From the NCBI RefSeq assembly GCF_002218045.2, contig NZ_AP018685.1, positions 1,984,001-2,048,000 on the forward strand: a stretch of DNA of 64,000 nucleotides, written 5' to 3'. Positions 26,530 through 35,549 of the stretch are shown in pieces. The notes beneath the pieces are model-generated. The model made no database searches, was not told the DNA's origin, and was given only the letters and a program-made list of their open reading frames with translations. Made by a program: the position numbers and the translations under genes. Each line of letters starts with the position of its first letter. Position 1 is the stretch's first letter. Origin of the DNA: Vibrio rumoiensis (GTDB lineage Bacteria > Pseudomonadota > Gammaproteobacteria > Enterobacterales > Vibrionaceae).

Positions 26530-27738
26530 TTAAGTATTCTCACCAAAAAATAACCGAGTGATGAGATCATTATCAATCGTCTCACCTTTTAGCGTTCGCA
26601 CAAGTAATTCACTGCCTAATAATTGCAGTGAAAATACAACATCAGGTTTCACTCGCTTCACTTGAGAGATATGCTTACTTGAGTTTACCAATGCTATAGT
26701 TTTTGTATTCGCTCCTCCAACTTCTTTGGCTGCTAATACACTAAATGCGTTTTCTGCATCATCATTTCTTAATGCCATAACATATTTGGCTTTTTGAGCA
26801 CCAGCTTCAATGAGTATATTTGATGACGAGGATTCACCAATCACAATATCAGCGTCATGAGGATATTCATGCTCACAATCAGCAGGGACAACGACCGTCA
26901 CTGCTTCCCCTCTCTCAGTTAACCCAGCATAAACACTGTGTGCCGTTGGCGACACACCTAAAATAATATAATGATTTTTTCTCATCACGTTTGATATCCT
27001 GCCTTTAACAATTCTTTTTAAATTCCCTCCAATCACAGGGCCGATAATAGCACTGATTGAAGTAGCAAATACGGTAATTCCCATGACAATAATAGAGGCA
27101 GTAAATAACCTTGCTGTTGAGGTGATAGGATAAAGATCGCCATACCCAACCGTTGACATACTGACAATTGAGAAATAAAACGCCGTCGGTAAATCCATGA
27201 TAGGTGAGCTAAACTGCTCTCCAAGATATAACGTTCCAAAAACCGCGTAGAGCATTAAAGCGCCAGTGCTCGTCAAGGCAAATAGACTACCAGCCGCAAT
27301 ACTAGAGCTATCAAATGTCTTCCAATATATAAGCAGTAATACAGAAACAACGAGGGAATAAGATAAGAGTAATAGGCCGGCACTGTCTGATAATATATTG
27401 ATCGTACAAACAACCGCTAATAAGATCAGAGAAAATGTCCAAGCAAGCCTAGCTTTTAACGCTAAACCTATCGACATGATAATAAGGCCGCCTCCAAGAA
27501 CCACACGAGGTAGCTGAGTAATACCAATTATATCAATAAAACCGGACCAATCATCAGCTAAATGTCCAAAGCTTGGAATGATGGAAAAGCTGTGTAGAAT
27601 GACGGGTTCAATAAACCAGTAGCCATTCAGTGCGACCAAAATAGCCAGTAACCAAGCTGGGTTATATAATTTAAGTAACTTACATTTAAGCATTCCGATT
27701 TTCAAACCCAATAACAACACAAAAACAAAGGATAACAC
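26530..27738 (-). CDS. kch: Voltage-gated potassium channel family protein Kch
   Basis: 402 residues. It has about six membrane helices, a pore helix and the K+ selectivity filter STVGYGDLYP (near 200), followed by the last helix and a cytoplasmic RCK/TrkA-N domain. In that domain HYIILGVSPTAHSVYAGL carries an atypical Rossmann loop, and VVVPADCEHEYPHDADIVIGESS and LFGSELLVRTLKGE follow. The organisation and C-terminus resemble E. coli Kch. An ATG 15 codons inside (27693) is an alternative start. Monocistronic, divergent from yaeP. Confidence 0.88.
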   Translation of the reverse strand: MLSFVFVLLLGLKIGMLKCKLLKLYNPAWLLAILVALNGYWFIEPVILHSFSIIPSFGHLADDWSGFIDIIGITQLPRVVLGGGLIIMSIGLALKARLAWTFSLILLAVVCTINILSDSAGLLLLSYSLVVSVLLLIYWKTFDSSSIAAGSLFALTSTGALMLYAVFGTLYLGEQFSSPIMDLPTAFYFSIVSMSTVGYGDLYPITSTARLFTASIIVMGITVFATSISAIIGPVIGGNLKRIVKGRISNVMRKNHYIILGVSPTAHSVYAGLTERGEAVTVVVPADCEHEYPHDADIVIGESSSSNILIEAGAQKAKYVMALRNDDAENAFSVLAAKEVGGANTKTIALVNSSKHISQVKRVKPDVVFSLQLLGSELLVRTLKGETIDNDLITRLFFGENT

Positions 27739-27846
27739 TGACTATTTATAAGTGAAATAATATCCAGTAGGAATTTTGAGTCTTTTCTTTCCACTCATTC
27801 CCAAAAACATTAATCTAGTGACATCATCCCCCATTAGGAATATTAC

Positions 27847-28050
27847 GTGAAAATTTATGACTGCTGTGATTTAGTCCGTGAGCTTTATGCTCAAATTGGT
27901 AGTGGCGATCAAGGTTACATTCCTCAAGCCATTACTTGTGCGGTAAAAACATTTAATGACATCGCTGCCGATGAGAGCTTGCCAAAGCAAACACGTGAGC
28001 GAGCGGCCTTTGCTGCCGCGAATTTATTAATTTCAGACTTTGAAGACTAA
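27847..28050 (+). CDS. yaeP: YaeP-family small protein (UPF0253)
   Basis: 67 residues starting with GTG (AGGAA upstream). It aligns from memory with E. coli YaeP: CDLVRELYAQIGSGDQGYIPQA, then AADESL and AAFAAANLLISDF. Function unknown. It is followed 26 bp later by a DUF4250 gene, which is probably cotranscribed. Confidence 0.9.
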   Translation: MKIYDCCDLVRELYAQIGSGDQGYIPQAITCAVKTFNDIAADESLPKQTRERAAFAAANLLISDFED

Positions 28051-28076
28051 GAAATATTAGCTGCCGGAGAATAACC

Positions 28077-28265
28077 ATGAATTTAGCGAATTTTGAAAGT
28101 ATGGATCCCGTGATGCTAATGAGTATTATCAATATGAAACTGCGCGATGAGTATGGTGACTTAGATAACCTAGTCAAGGCGTTTGATATTGATAAGCAAG
28201 CGTTGATAAACAAGCTGTCTAGTGCTGGCTTTGATTACCTACCAGATGTGAAACAATTTAGATAA
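28077..28265 (+). CDS. DUF4250-family small protein
   Basis: 62 residues, MNLANFESMDPVMLMSIINM, ending DYLPDVKQF(R). The compact helix-rich sequence matches DUF4250 proteins found next to yaeP in Vibrio. Function unknown. It has a good GGAG site and a terminator-like hairpin shortly after its stop. Confidence 0.85.
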   Translation: MNLANFESMDPVMLMSIINMKLRDEYGDLDNLVKAFDIDKQALINKLSSAGFDYLPDVKQFR

Positions 28266-28284
28266 TCATAACCCCTCATCAATA

Positions 28285-28346
28285 AAAGCCGTAATAACCA
28301 TCAAGTCTTCTCTTGAAATTGAGTATTACTGTTATGCGGCTTTTTG
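28285..28346 (+). terminator. Terminator of yaeP-DUF4250
   Basis: AAAGCCGTAATAAC pairs imperfectly with GTTATGCGGCTTT across a loop that itself holds a TCAAG/CTTGA hairpin, followed by a T-run. The gap to 28455 is otherwise empty. Confidence 0.65.
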
Positions 28347-28455
28347 TCAGATACACGACGATCATCTTCACTGATTAACGCTCTTTCTTAGCCCCTCTTA
28401 TTGATACATTTATCCGATAAACCTTACCTAAGTATAAGCTCTTATTAAACAACCT

Positions 28456-29445
28456 TTAGCCTTGAAAAGGGTTGATATAAAAAAGTAAACTCCCGCCTCT
28501 TAATGAACTACCATAATTAAAGTTAACCCCTATGCCGACCGTATCAATAAAGTCCCAACCGAATATATTGGCCCAAGTAATTCCAACTCCGGCTTCATAA
28601 TAAGAGTTGGTTTGTAAAATACTGGTCGCATCATGACCAATATCAATACGTTTCAAACTGGTGTACAACGCTGGTTTAAACTGCTCAAAACTGGCAAGAT
28701 CATATTCAATTTGAACACCATTACTCACTCGCCAACCTTCAGGAGAGCCATAAGCTCCTTCATCGATCTTATCCCAGTTAACTCCCGTAAAGTAATGCCA
28801 TTGGCTCATCAAAGCCCAACGCCCCCACTCAGTATCGACGTTATAATGAAATTCAATATAAGGCTCAATTAAGGTTGACCACACCGACATATTAGAGAAA
28901 GTCCGATCTAGCTCTGGCTGGATTTGTTGTGATTCTGGACTTCGAAAATTATAGTCGTTGTTGGCATACATTAAATACGAACCAACGCCATAAGCAAGTG
29001 TCCACTTATCGGTAAGCGAATATTCCAAAGTATAAGCAAGGTAAGCAGAATACACTTCCTGCTTGAGATGATCGGCTGGAACATTTTCAACTAAATTGAT
29101 ATTTTCACTGTATGAAAAATAACTGAATTTAAGCGTTATTTGATTTTGAAAATCTGGATGAGCGCCAGCCATATTAAAGTGTAAAGGCAGGTTATAAACG
29201 GATATTTTTTTACGCTCATTTAACGCGTCTTGAGTCCCTAGGTTTTCATTTTCTCTTTTAAAAACCTCATTGGGATTAAAGCTTTTTATCCCTAATGAAA
29301 TAAGATCACTATCCGACAAAATTACAGCGGAAGCTAACAACTCTTCATAGTAGTTCTTCCCCGCATCCCTCAGTTCATCAGCCCCCCCCACTGAAGACAT
29401 CCCTAAGGATAAAGCTAAAGTTACTATCGATGAAGTCCATTTCAT
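28456..29445 (-). CDS. Outer-membrane beta-barrel protein (solitary autotransporter-barrel type)
   Basis: 329 residues with a Sec signal (MKWTSSIVTLALSLGMSSVGGA). The mature protein alternates aromatic and polar residues in strands typical of an outer-membrane barrel (ITLKFSYFSYSENINL, WTLAYGVGSYLMYANNDYNF, YYEAGVGITWANIF) and ends near LLFYINPFQ. It resembles the solitary outer-membrane autotransporter-like barrel family of Vibrio, which lacks a passenger. Substrate unknown. It follows the DUF2860 barrel gene by 39 bp in the same direction, so the two probably form an operon. Confidence 0.7.
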   Translation of the reverse strand: MKWTSSIVTLALSLGMSSVGGADELRDAGKNYYEELLASAVILSDSDLISLGIKSFNPNEVFKRENENLGTQDALNERKKISVYNLPLHFNMAGAHPDFQNQITLKFSYFSYSENINLVENVPADHLKQEVYSAYLAYTLEYSLTDKWTLAYGVGSYLMYANNDYNFRSPESQQIQPELDRTFSNMSVWSTLIEPYIEFHYNVDTEWGRWALMSQWHYFTGVNWDKIDEGAYGSPEGWRVSNGVQIEYDLASFEQFKPALYTSLKRIDIGHDATSILQTNSYYEAGVGITWANIFGWDFIDTVGIGVNFNYGSSLRGGSLLFYINPFQG

Positions 29446-29484
29446 CCAATGAGTCCTTAATTGCTTAGCATCACGATAACAGCA

Positions 29485-30480
29485 CTAAAAGACATAGCGG
29501 ATTCCACTCGCCAATATCAAATTACTGCTTTGATAGAAATCCAAGTTCGATACTTTCTCTGTATAGCCTCCCATGATAGAAACCCCAACACCATGCCAAT
29601 CAAAAATATTGTCATAACTATACGTTACTATTACCCCAACAATATCGTCCTCACGTGTTTCCATGAAAATAGGATGCTTATCAGAAAATTTGGCATATTG
29701 ATATTTAAAACTTGCCGTTAAAGTCGCACTATCAAACTGTTGAACAACCGCTAGCTGACCTGTATAAGTATCGGATGATACGGCATCACCTTTGGCATCC
29801 TGCTTTAAATAACCGAGGGAACTTCTGAGGAATAATTTTTCCGTCAGCGGGGTTAAATAAGAGAGCTCGGTATAATAAATATAACCATCTCTATCTAGTT
29901 GAGATTGAATATCTCGATTGTATTGGCTGGCACTAAGCTCATCTTCCAACTTACGCTGGCCAACGGCTACCTCTAGACCCAACCCCGTCCCCAAAATTTC
30001 TTGATACTGAAACCGCCCGCCAACAATCCGCTGATCCGTTTCTTGTCGTTTGCTGCCCACTAAAAAAGGATCTTCCCAAGTTGTTGAACTTAATAAACCG
30101 GGAATATAAGAAATTTTAAACGTACCAATTTGTTGAACATGCTTCGCATAGCCAATGGCAAAATGAGGTTTCCCTAGTGCAATATCGGCATTACTAGTCC
30201 CGAGAAAGAGTTGATTATTGCCGCCTTTAAAAGTGTAATTAAATTGGCTTGCGGCAATTGGAAAAATAAATGCCTCTGTCTTGGTTTCAGCTTTATCGTC
30301 TAATGAGTCAAGCTTATCACTGCCAGAATCGGCTTGAGAATCTGATTGACTAACCCCAAACAATAGCATCGCAGTACCAGAAAAACCTTCCTCCCACTTA
30401 CCTTTAGTTTCTGCTCCACTGACCATTGATGAAGACAATAGCAGCATCAGGCCCGTGTAGTGTCGTCTTTTCATATCCAT
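29485..30480 (-). CDS. DUF2860-family outer-membrane protein (OmpL-like)
   Basis: 331 residues. An N-terminal signal (MKRRHYTGLMLLLSSSMVSGA), an acidic Ser/Asp-rich stretch at about 45-65, then repeated amphipathic strands and a C-terminal strand ending in Phe (ASGIRYVF), the BamA-recognised signature of barrels. It resembles DUF2860/OmpL proteins of marine Vibrionaceae. Two ATGs lie six bases apart (30480, 30474), and the second has the better ribosome-site spacing. A strong 17-bp hairpin with a T-run lies just upstream. Confidence 0.75.
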   Translation of the reverse strand: MDMKRRHYTGLMLLLSSSMVSGAETKGKWEEGFSGTAMLLFGVSQSDSQADSGSDKLDSLDDKAETKTEAFIFPIAASQFNYTFKGGNNQLFLGTSNADIALGKPHFAIGYAKHVQQIGTFKISYIPGLLSSTTWEDPFLVGSKRQETDQRIVGGRFQYQEILGTGLGLEVAVGQRKLEDELSASQYNRDIQSQLDRDGYIYYTELSYLTPLTEKLFLRSSLGYLKQDAKGDAVSSDTYTGQLAVVQQFDSATLTASFKYQYAKFSDKHPIFMETREDDIVGVIVTYSYDNIFDWHGVGVSIMGGYTEKVSNLDFYQSSNLILASGIRYVF

Positions 30481-30493
30481 TCCTTAAATACTT

Positions 30494-30542
30494 AAAAATT
30501 CAAACGACTTAAACTCAATAATTTAAGTTTAAGTCGTTTGAA
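30494..30542 (-). promoter_or_regulatory. Terminator-like hairpin in the 5' leader of the DUF2860 gene (possible attenuator)
   Basis: TTCAAACGACTTAAACT (30499-30515) pairs perfectly with its inverse at 30526-30542 over a ten-base loop. On the minus strand the stem is followed by TTTTT and then the AAGGA ribosome site of the gene. The upstream gene has its own terminator 110 bp away, so this structure is placed to control readthrough or translation of the barrel genes. Confidence 0.6.
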
Positions 30543-30652
30543 TCTATCCCGCTAATCCTTTGGCTAACCTAAATAAAAGTTATAACTGAGTTGCTTATAA
30601 ACTACAAATAGAATACCCGATCACATCTATTAATTTGCTTATCAAGTCTCAT

Positions 30653-30681
30653 AAAAAAACCAACTAACCTTAGCTAGTTGG
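30653..30681 (-). terminator. Terminator of the DUF2884 gene
   Basis: CCAACTA / TAGTTGG stem with an eight-base loop, followed on the minus strand by seven T residues. Confidence 0.88.
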
Positions 30682-30729
30682 CTGTTATCAAGCAATTGAA
30701 AATCATAACATAGACGTGAATGCAGTAAG

Positions 30730-31482
30730 TTAGATCACAAACACTTCATAGCCTTTTAATTCAGGTACTTGTTGACGAAGCGCTTCTTCATCTTTTGCGA
30801 TATCTTTCAAATCAACACAGTAATCGTTGGCTTCTTTTTGTAATTCTACTGACTGAGATTGTAGTTTTGTTTGCACTTTTGTTTTTAAATCAATTAATTG
30901 ATTTTGTAATTCACTTAAATTAACACTGCCATCGGCTTTCATTTTTTCCGATAATACAGCAAAAGCGCTAGAGAAAAACTCACCATTAAAACGTTGCATC
31001 GCGGCGGCTGAATCCGCCTTCCAATTGGCAATGGCTTCGCTTACTGCATCTTTTTTTAGGACCCATTCGCCATTATTGTAATAACGAGATTCAATGTCGG
31101 CATAGAAATCATTCATAGATGTTTTCAAATTATTGAAAGAATTAGGGTCGTTAAACGATTTACTCACATCATCAATCACTTCATTAGCTAATTCGACACC
31201 TTGATCTGCAATGTCTTTAGCTTTCGGCACATAAGTACTGACTTTCTCACGATACGTTGCGACTGCTTGCTGCTGCATTTGGTTTAAATCAAATTTCTTA
31301 CCGTTAATGAATAATTGGTTATTTTGGTCAATAACCACCTTTGGCTCACCTTGTTGATAAACCGATACAACGTTATCTTTAAGGTGTAGCTCATTATTGA
31401 TATTAATATCACATTGAGGGGTCTGCGCTAGAACAGAAAAAGAGGACAATACAAGAGTGGTAGCCAGTAGCGTTTTTTTCAT
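30730..31482 (-). CDS. Periplasmic protein of the YggN/DUF2884 family
   Basis: 250 residues, signal MKKTLLATTLVLSSFSVLA. The mature N-terminus is beta-rich (NNQLFINGKKFDLNQMQ), followed by long amphipathic helices, as in E. coli YggN. Two cysteines (near 24 and 224) may be disulfide-bonded. Function unknown. It has its own terminator. The gene upstream is the divergently placed recQ pair, with a Gre-like gene between. Confidence 0.75.
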   Translation of the reverse strand: MKKTLLATTLVLSSFSVLAQTPQCDININNELHLKDNVVSVYQQGEPKVVIDQNNQLFINGKKFDLNQMQQQAVATYREKVSTYVPKAKDIADQGVELANEVIDDVSKSFNDPNSFNNLKTSMNDFYADIESRYYNNGEWVLKKDAVSEAIANWKADSAAAMQRFNGEFFSSAFAVLSEKMKADGSVNLSELQNQLIDLKTKVQTKLQSQSVELQKEANDYCVDLKDIAKDEEALRQQVPELKGYEVFVI

Positions 31483-31587
31483 TTAGGTTGCCTCATTAGA
31501 GATGAGTAAATACAGTTATATATGAGAAACAATAGCAAGATTCTTCCTTCTAACGTCAGTAATAAGTGAAATTATTCACCATCTCAA

Positions 31588-32073
31588 TCAAAATAATGTA
31601 ACTACTTCATAATACTTTGGCTTTCCACTGATGGTTAACTCGCACTCATCTCCTACAAATTTATTTTTAAGTGCACGCCCTAAAGGAGAATCGAGTGTAA
31701 TCATTTGAACTGTAAGCCCATTAAAATCAAGGCTAAGCCCCCCCGCAACCGGACTAACAAAAAACCATTTATTGCGATCTAACTCTTCGTCATACAATTC
31801 AAGTAATGCTCCTAAATTTACCCCATCATCTTGAGAAAACGCTTTTATCGGTAGCGTCTTAAAGGTATGAATATCCTGCAAGCACTGTTGTACTCTTTGC
31901 GCTTGTCCATGGGCCAAGTACGCGGCTTCCAAACTTAATGTATCGTACTTATGTTCGGGTATGTTTTGCTTATCGGTTGCGGCACTGATCGCGGTTTGTG
32001 TCGCTTGGTGAGCCACATCATGGATATCTATCAGAGCTTTTATGATCGCCTGATGTAAATATTCTTTATTCAT
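31588..32073 (-). CDS. GreA/GreB-like transcription elongation factor family protein
   Basis: 161 residues. The C-terminal about 80 residues resemble the Gre/Rnk FKBP-like domain, with the signature ITLDSPLGRALKNKFVGDECEL. The N-terminal part is helical but does not clearly show the acidic coiled-coil tip that stimulates RNA cleavage. It may bind the RNA polymerase secondary channel like Rnk or DksA-type proteins, which is inference. It is divergent from recQ-like 32166, with a 92-bp shared promoter region. Confidence 0.72.
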   Translation of the reverse strand: MNKEYLHQAIIKALIDIHDVAHQATQTAISAATDKQNIPEHKYDTLSLEAAYLAHGQAQRVQQCLQDIHTFKTLPIKAFSQDDGVNLGALLELYDEELDRNKWFFVSPVAGGLSLDFNGLTVQMITLDSPLGRALKNKFVGDECELTISGKPKYYEVVTLF

Positions 32074-32165
32074 AGAAAAGCTCGATATCCTTTTTCATTA
32101 ATCTTTTTAAATGCGCTAAGATGCGTCTTCGTTTATCGATATATCGCATTATTTCTCAAGAGTAG

Positions 32166-34145
32166 ATGGATTTTATGAGCCCGATTCAACAAGCCCTAAA
32201 AGATTACTTTGGTTTTGACAACCTTCGCGGTGGTCAACAAAAAGTCATTGATACGATTTTATCGGGCCAGTCTGCAGCCGCCATCTTTCCCACAGGCTCT
32301 GGCAAATCATTATGCTATCAGCTTCCAGCAATATTATTACCTCATCTTACTCTGGTTATCTCCCCATTATTGGCCTTAATGAAAGATCAACTTGAATTTT
32401 TACATAGTAAAGGTATTGCCGCGGCATCAGTTGATTCAAGCCAAGATAGAGAAACGACCAACCGCATTATGCAACAAGTTCGTAATGGCGAGATAAAAGT
32501 TTTAATGATTTCAGTTGAACGCCTTAAGAATGAACGTTTTCGCCAGTTTATTTCGCAAGTGCCGATTTCAATGTTAGTCGTAGATGAAGCGCATTGTATT
32601 TCTGAATGGGGGCATAATTTCCGTCCTGATTATCTCAAGCTCCCCTTTTATTGCCAAAGCTTAAATATTCCTCAAGTACTACTACTGACCGCAACGGCGA
32701 CGCCATCTGTCATTGATGACATGAGCCGTAAGTTCAATATTGAAAAGCAAAACATCACCATTACTGGCTTCTATCGTCCCAATTTAGATCTCAACGTTCT
32801 TCCTTGCGAGGATGATGAAAAGCCACAAGTATTAGTCGATCTATTATGCACTCAAGCAAACTTACCGACGATTGTTTATGTCACGCTGCAACACACTGCC
32901 GAACAAGTTGCTAAGCATTTGCAATATCATGGGCTAAATGCTTTGGCTTATCATGCGGGACTAGATTCCGATATACGTCAAAATATTCAACAGCAATTTA
33001 TGAGCGGTGCTGTGCCTTGTATTGTAGCTACGATCGCATTTGGTATGGGAATAGATAAATCGGATATACGCCGTGTCGTTCACTACGATTTACCGAAATC
33101 AATTGAAAACTATTCACAAGAAATAGGCCGTGCAGGTAGAGATGGCAAGCAATCCCACTGTACCGTTCTGGCGAATAAATCGGGTATCAATGTTCTAGAA
33201 AACTTTGTTTATGGAGATACGCCCGATCCTCAATCCATTCTATCGGTACTTGAATCAATCTTTGATGATCAAAGTGCTTCCGGTCAATGGGAGGTGATGC
33301 TGACTCGCTTATCTCGCGATTCAAATATCCGCCAGTTACCGCTAAAAACACTGCTGGTCTATTTAGAGCTGCAACAGGTCATTCAAGCTAAATATAGCTA
33401 CTTTGCCGATTATCGTTTTAAGCATCGAGTCAGTGAGAATGAGATTTTGTCACGGTTTCCTGAGCATGGTCAACATGCCGAAAGACGTCAATTCATCCAA
33501 GCGATTTTCAGTTGTTCAAAAATCGCTAAGACATGGCGCAGTGTTGACTTTGACGCACTTTGGATGAACTATCAAGCCGACCGCTCCCGTGTCATAGCCG
33601 CTTTAGACTACTTTCATGAACAAGGTTTAATTGAGTTAGAAAGTAAGCAGATTACCGATGTCTATCAAGTATTAGATAACCCAGAAATCCCACATGATCA
33701 TCAAGTGATCGCACAAGAGCTGTCTCAGCTATTTCAGCAAAAAGAACATGGTGATCTAAACCGAATACAAACCCTGATTAATTTATTTGAAAGCCCGTCA
33801 TGCTTGAGCTCTAAGCTTGCCAGTTACTTTTTAGATCATGATGTTCCAAATGCTTGTGGGCACTGTAGTGTTTGTCGGGACAAAATTGCGGTTCTCCCTT
33901 CTCCCTATTTGGAGGACGTTGATATTGATAAGGTATCGCACTGGCTTAAGCCCTACAGACAAGCGTTTTCTAATCATGATAAGCCTCAACAATGGCGCTT
34001 AACATTAGAAGCTCAGACGCGATTTCTGTGTGGAATTGCAACGCCACTCAGCACTCAACTCAAAGCGAGTAAAATGGATGGGTATGGAAAATTAGAACAC
34101 TATCCATTTGCTCAGGTAAAGCGGTGGGTCGAAAGCTGCGCTTAA
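32166..34145 (+). CDS. RecQ-family ATP-dependent DNA helicase (HRDC-less)
   Basis: 659 residues. Walker A is FPTGSGKSLCYQLPA, the DEAH box is VVDEAHCISEWGHNFRPDY, motif III is LLTATATPSV, and motif VI is QEIGRAGRDGK. A RecQ zinc site with four cysteines lies near 541-575 (SCLSSKL ... ACGHCSVC). There is no C-terminal HRDC domain. It differs enough from classical RecQ (for example FRPDY in place of FRPEY) to suggest a paralogue. It probably acts in DNA repair. An ATG three codons inside is an alternative start. Confidence 0.88.
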   Translation: MDFMSPIQQALKDYFGFDNLRGGQQKVIDTILSGQSAAAIFPTGSGKSLCYQLPAILLPHLTLVISPLLALMKDQLEFLHSKGIAAASVDSSQDRETTNRIMQQVRNGEIKVLMISVERLKNERFRQFISQVPISMLVVDEAHCISEWGHNFRPDYLKLPFYCQSLNIPQVLLLTATATPSVIDDMSRKFNIEKQNITITGFYRPNLDLNVLPCEDDEKPQVLVDLLCTQANLPTIVYVTLQHTAEQVAKHLQYHGLNALAYHAGLDSDIRQNIQQQFMSGAVPCIVATIAFGMGIDKSDIRRVVHYDLPKSIENYSQEIGRAGRDGKQSHCTVLANKSGINVLENFVYGDTPDPQSILSVLESIFDDQSASGQWEVMLTRLSRDSNIRQLPLKTLLVYLELQQVIQAKYSYFADYRFKHRVSENEILSRFPEHGQHAERRQFIQAIFSCSKIAKTWRSVDFDALWMNYQADRSRVIAALDYFHEQGLIELESKQITDVYQVLDNPEIPHDHQVIAQELSQLFQQKEHGDLNRIQTLINLFESPSCLSSKLASYFLDHDVPNACGHCSVCRDKIAVLPSPYLEDVDIDKVSHWLKPYRQAFSNHDKPQQWRLTLEAQTRFLCGIATPLSTQLKASKMDGYGKLEHYPFAQVKRWVESCA

Positions 34146-34171
34146 CATGAATCTGGTCATAAACTCAGCAT

Positions 34172-34200
34172 AAAAAAACGGCTACTGTACGTAGCCGTTT
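34172..34200 (-). terminator. Terminator between recQ-like and DUF3622 genes
   Basis: AAACGGCTAC / GTAGCCGTTT stem with a five-base loop. The long T-run is on the minus strand, so it mainly serves the DUF3622 gene. It also lies 30 bp after the recQ-like stop. Confidence 0.85.
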
Positions 34201-34245
34201 GATGTTGTAAGTTAGCTGAACTGCTTTCAGATAACACAAATAAGA

Positions 34246-34473
34246 TTACTCTTCGTTTTTTCGCTTACTAGCAGAACGTCGCTTATTACGCTCAGATTGA
34301 ATCTTTTGGAACTCAACTAATTCTTTTTCTGCCCACTCTTTAGCTTCCGCTTCTGTAGCGAAACCAAGTTGACGTTTAGAAACTACCGTTCTACGTGAAG
34401 TAATTTGGCGAACAATTTCTGCCGCCCACCCGTTACGCTTCTCGATTAATTGAAAGTCGTACTTTTTACTCAT
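34246..34473 (-). CDS. Small basic protein, DUF3622 family
   Basis: 75 residues, MSKKYDFQLIEKRNGWAAEI, with a short mixed domain and a highly basic C-terminus (SERNKRRSASKRKNEE). It resembles DUF3622 proteins of Vibrio. The charge suggests nucleic-acid contact, but no function is known. Monocistronic. Confidence 0.7.
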   Translation of the reverse strand: MSKKYDFQLIEKRNGWAAEIVRQITSRRTVVSKRQLGFATEAEAKEWAEKELVEFQKIQSERNKRRSASKRKNEE

Positions 34474-34593
34474 AATACTCTTTTGACCTTTCCTACCTCA
34501 AACAAGGAAACATTCGCTCTGACATAGGAATAAATTAGGTGCGCATTAGAGCATAAATCCACTTAAAAAGATGTAATTATTCTTGCAACAAAA

Positions 34594-35193
34594 TCACTCC
34601 GGTTGGAAGACAAATTGAGCCGTCACCGGAATACTGGTTGCAATTGAATCTAGCTTCGCCACATCTTGTAATGCTTTCACCCCTTCACCAAGATCAAATG
34701 TATTGATATCAATCACAATAGGCTCTAGCGTATTCACTTGGAATGCTCCATCACTCAACGCAGAAACTGACACTTTAGTATCAATTTGTTGTTGATGATC
34801 ATGCAAAGAAAGATCAATCTTCAGTGGCATTGTTTTAATGTCCCCCACTTTCATGGTATTCAGTGCTTTTAAATCAACTTGCGCACTTAAGCTCGCTTCA
34901 GGGTAATTAACAACGTTAAACAACATATCTTTGATTCGTTCATCACGAATTTCAATATGAGTATTCACACTAGCCAGATCAATATCAACGACCGCCATCC
35001 CCTGTTCGTTCATCATACCGCTGATAGTACGGAAGCTGTGAACCTCAGTAATGGCGCTATTTTTAACGGTGATAAAATGTAACTCGGATTGTAAAGGGTC
35101 CAAGTGCCATGATGCTAAGGTTTGTTGTGAAAAGATAATCCCAGACGCCAATATGACTATTTTTGAGAAAACCTTGCCAACGGACGTTTTCAT
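34594..35193 (-). CDS. YceI-family periplasmic protein
   Basis: 199 residues with a signal peptide (cleavage after TLA, residue 27). The lipocalin-like YceI domain has SWHLDPLQSELHFITVKN at the start, DIDLASVNTHIEIRDERI(K)DMLF in the middle and repeated beta strands. Family members bind polyisoprenoids in the periplasm. The role here is unknown. Confidence 0.88.
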   Translation of the reverse strand: MKTSVGKVFSKIVILASGIIFSQQTLASWHLDPLQSELHFITVKNSAITEVHSFRTISGMMNEQGMAVVDIDLASVNTHIEIRDERIKDMLFNVVNYPEASLSAQVDLKALNTMKVGDIKTMPLKIDLSLHDHQQQIDTKVSVSALSDGAFQVNTLEPIVIDINTFDLGEGVKALQDVAKLDSIATSIPVTAQFVFQPE

Positions 35194-35300
35194 ACAGCCT
35201 TTCCTATTATTAAATAAAACTTCTTATCCGTTAGTTTATGATTATTTTGTAAAAGTTAAGTACTAACAATGTCAGAACATTATTAATTTTATGACAATAT

Positions 35301-35325
35301 AAAAAAACGGCCACCGAAGTGACCG
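35301..35325 (-). terminator. Terminator of purL
   Basis: On the minus strand CGGTCAC-TTCG-GTGGCCG is followed by seven T residues. It is now 225 bp from the purL stop because repeat R5 and the decayed purL copy lie between them. Confidence 0.82.
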
Positions 35326-35339
35326 CTTGGTTCTTATGT

Positions 35340-35375
35340 TTTTCCTAGAAACTAGGGACTCGCTACCTAGTCTCC
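35340..35375. repeat. Short decayed TCG-type repeat (copy R5)
   Basis: Starts TTTTCCTAGAAACTAGGGAC and shares 30 of 37 positions with 10007-10043 (end of R4). It abuts the stop codon of the decayed purL copy (35376-35378). Confidence 0.55.
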
Positions 35376-35526
35376 TTAACCTATATGCTTACGTGCATTG
35401 CGGAACATACGCATCCATGGGCTATCTTCTGACCCTGCACCTCAAGGAATAAGGTCTGGGTGCCAAGAGTTCGCGACCGTTCTAAATACACGTTCAGGTT
35501 CTGTTGGTTAGGCGCATCATGATGCT
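35376..35526 (-). pseudogene. Decayed duplicate of the purL 3' end
   Basis: About 150 bp repeating the last ~45 codons of purL, directly downstream of it and in the same orientation. A run of 37 bp (35392-35428) and one of 26 bp (35455-35480) are identical to purL. Between them the copy carries a net insertion of about 14 bp, and upstream of them it has many substitutions and in-frame stops. It ends with the codons for HIG and TAA, like purL itself. No start or ribosome site is present. Confidence 0.85.
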
Positions 35527-35549
35527 TTTAGATACGCCTACCAATTTCA

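Noticed and set aside
35376..35526. Diversity-generating retroelement template for purL
   Set aside because: Differences between the copies are not limited to adenines, there is an insertion, no reverse transcriptase is nearby, and purL is a housekeeping gene.
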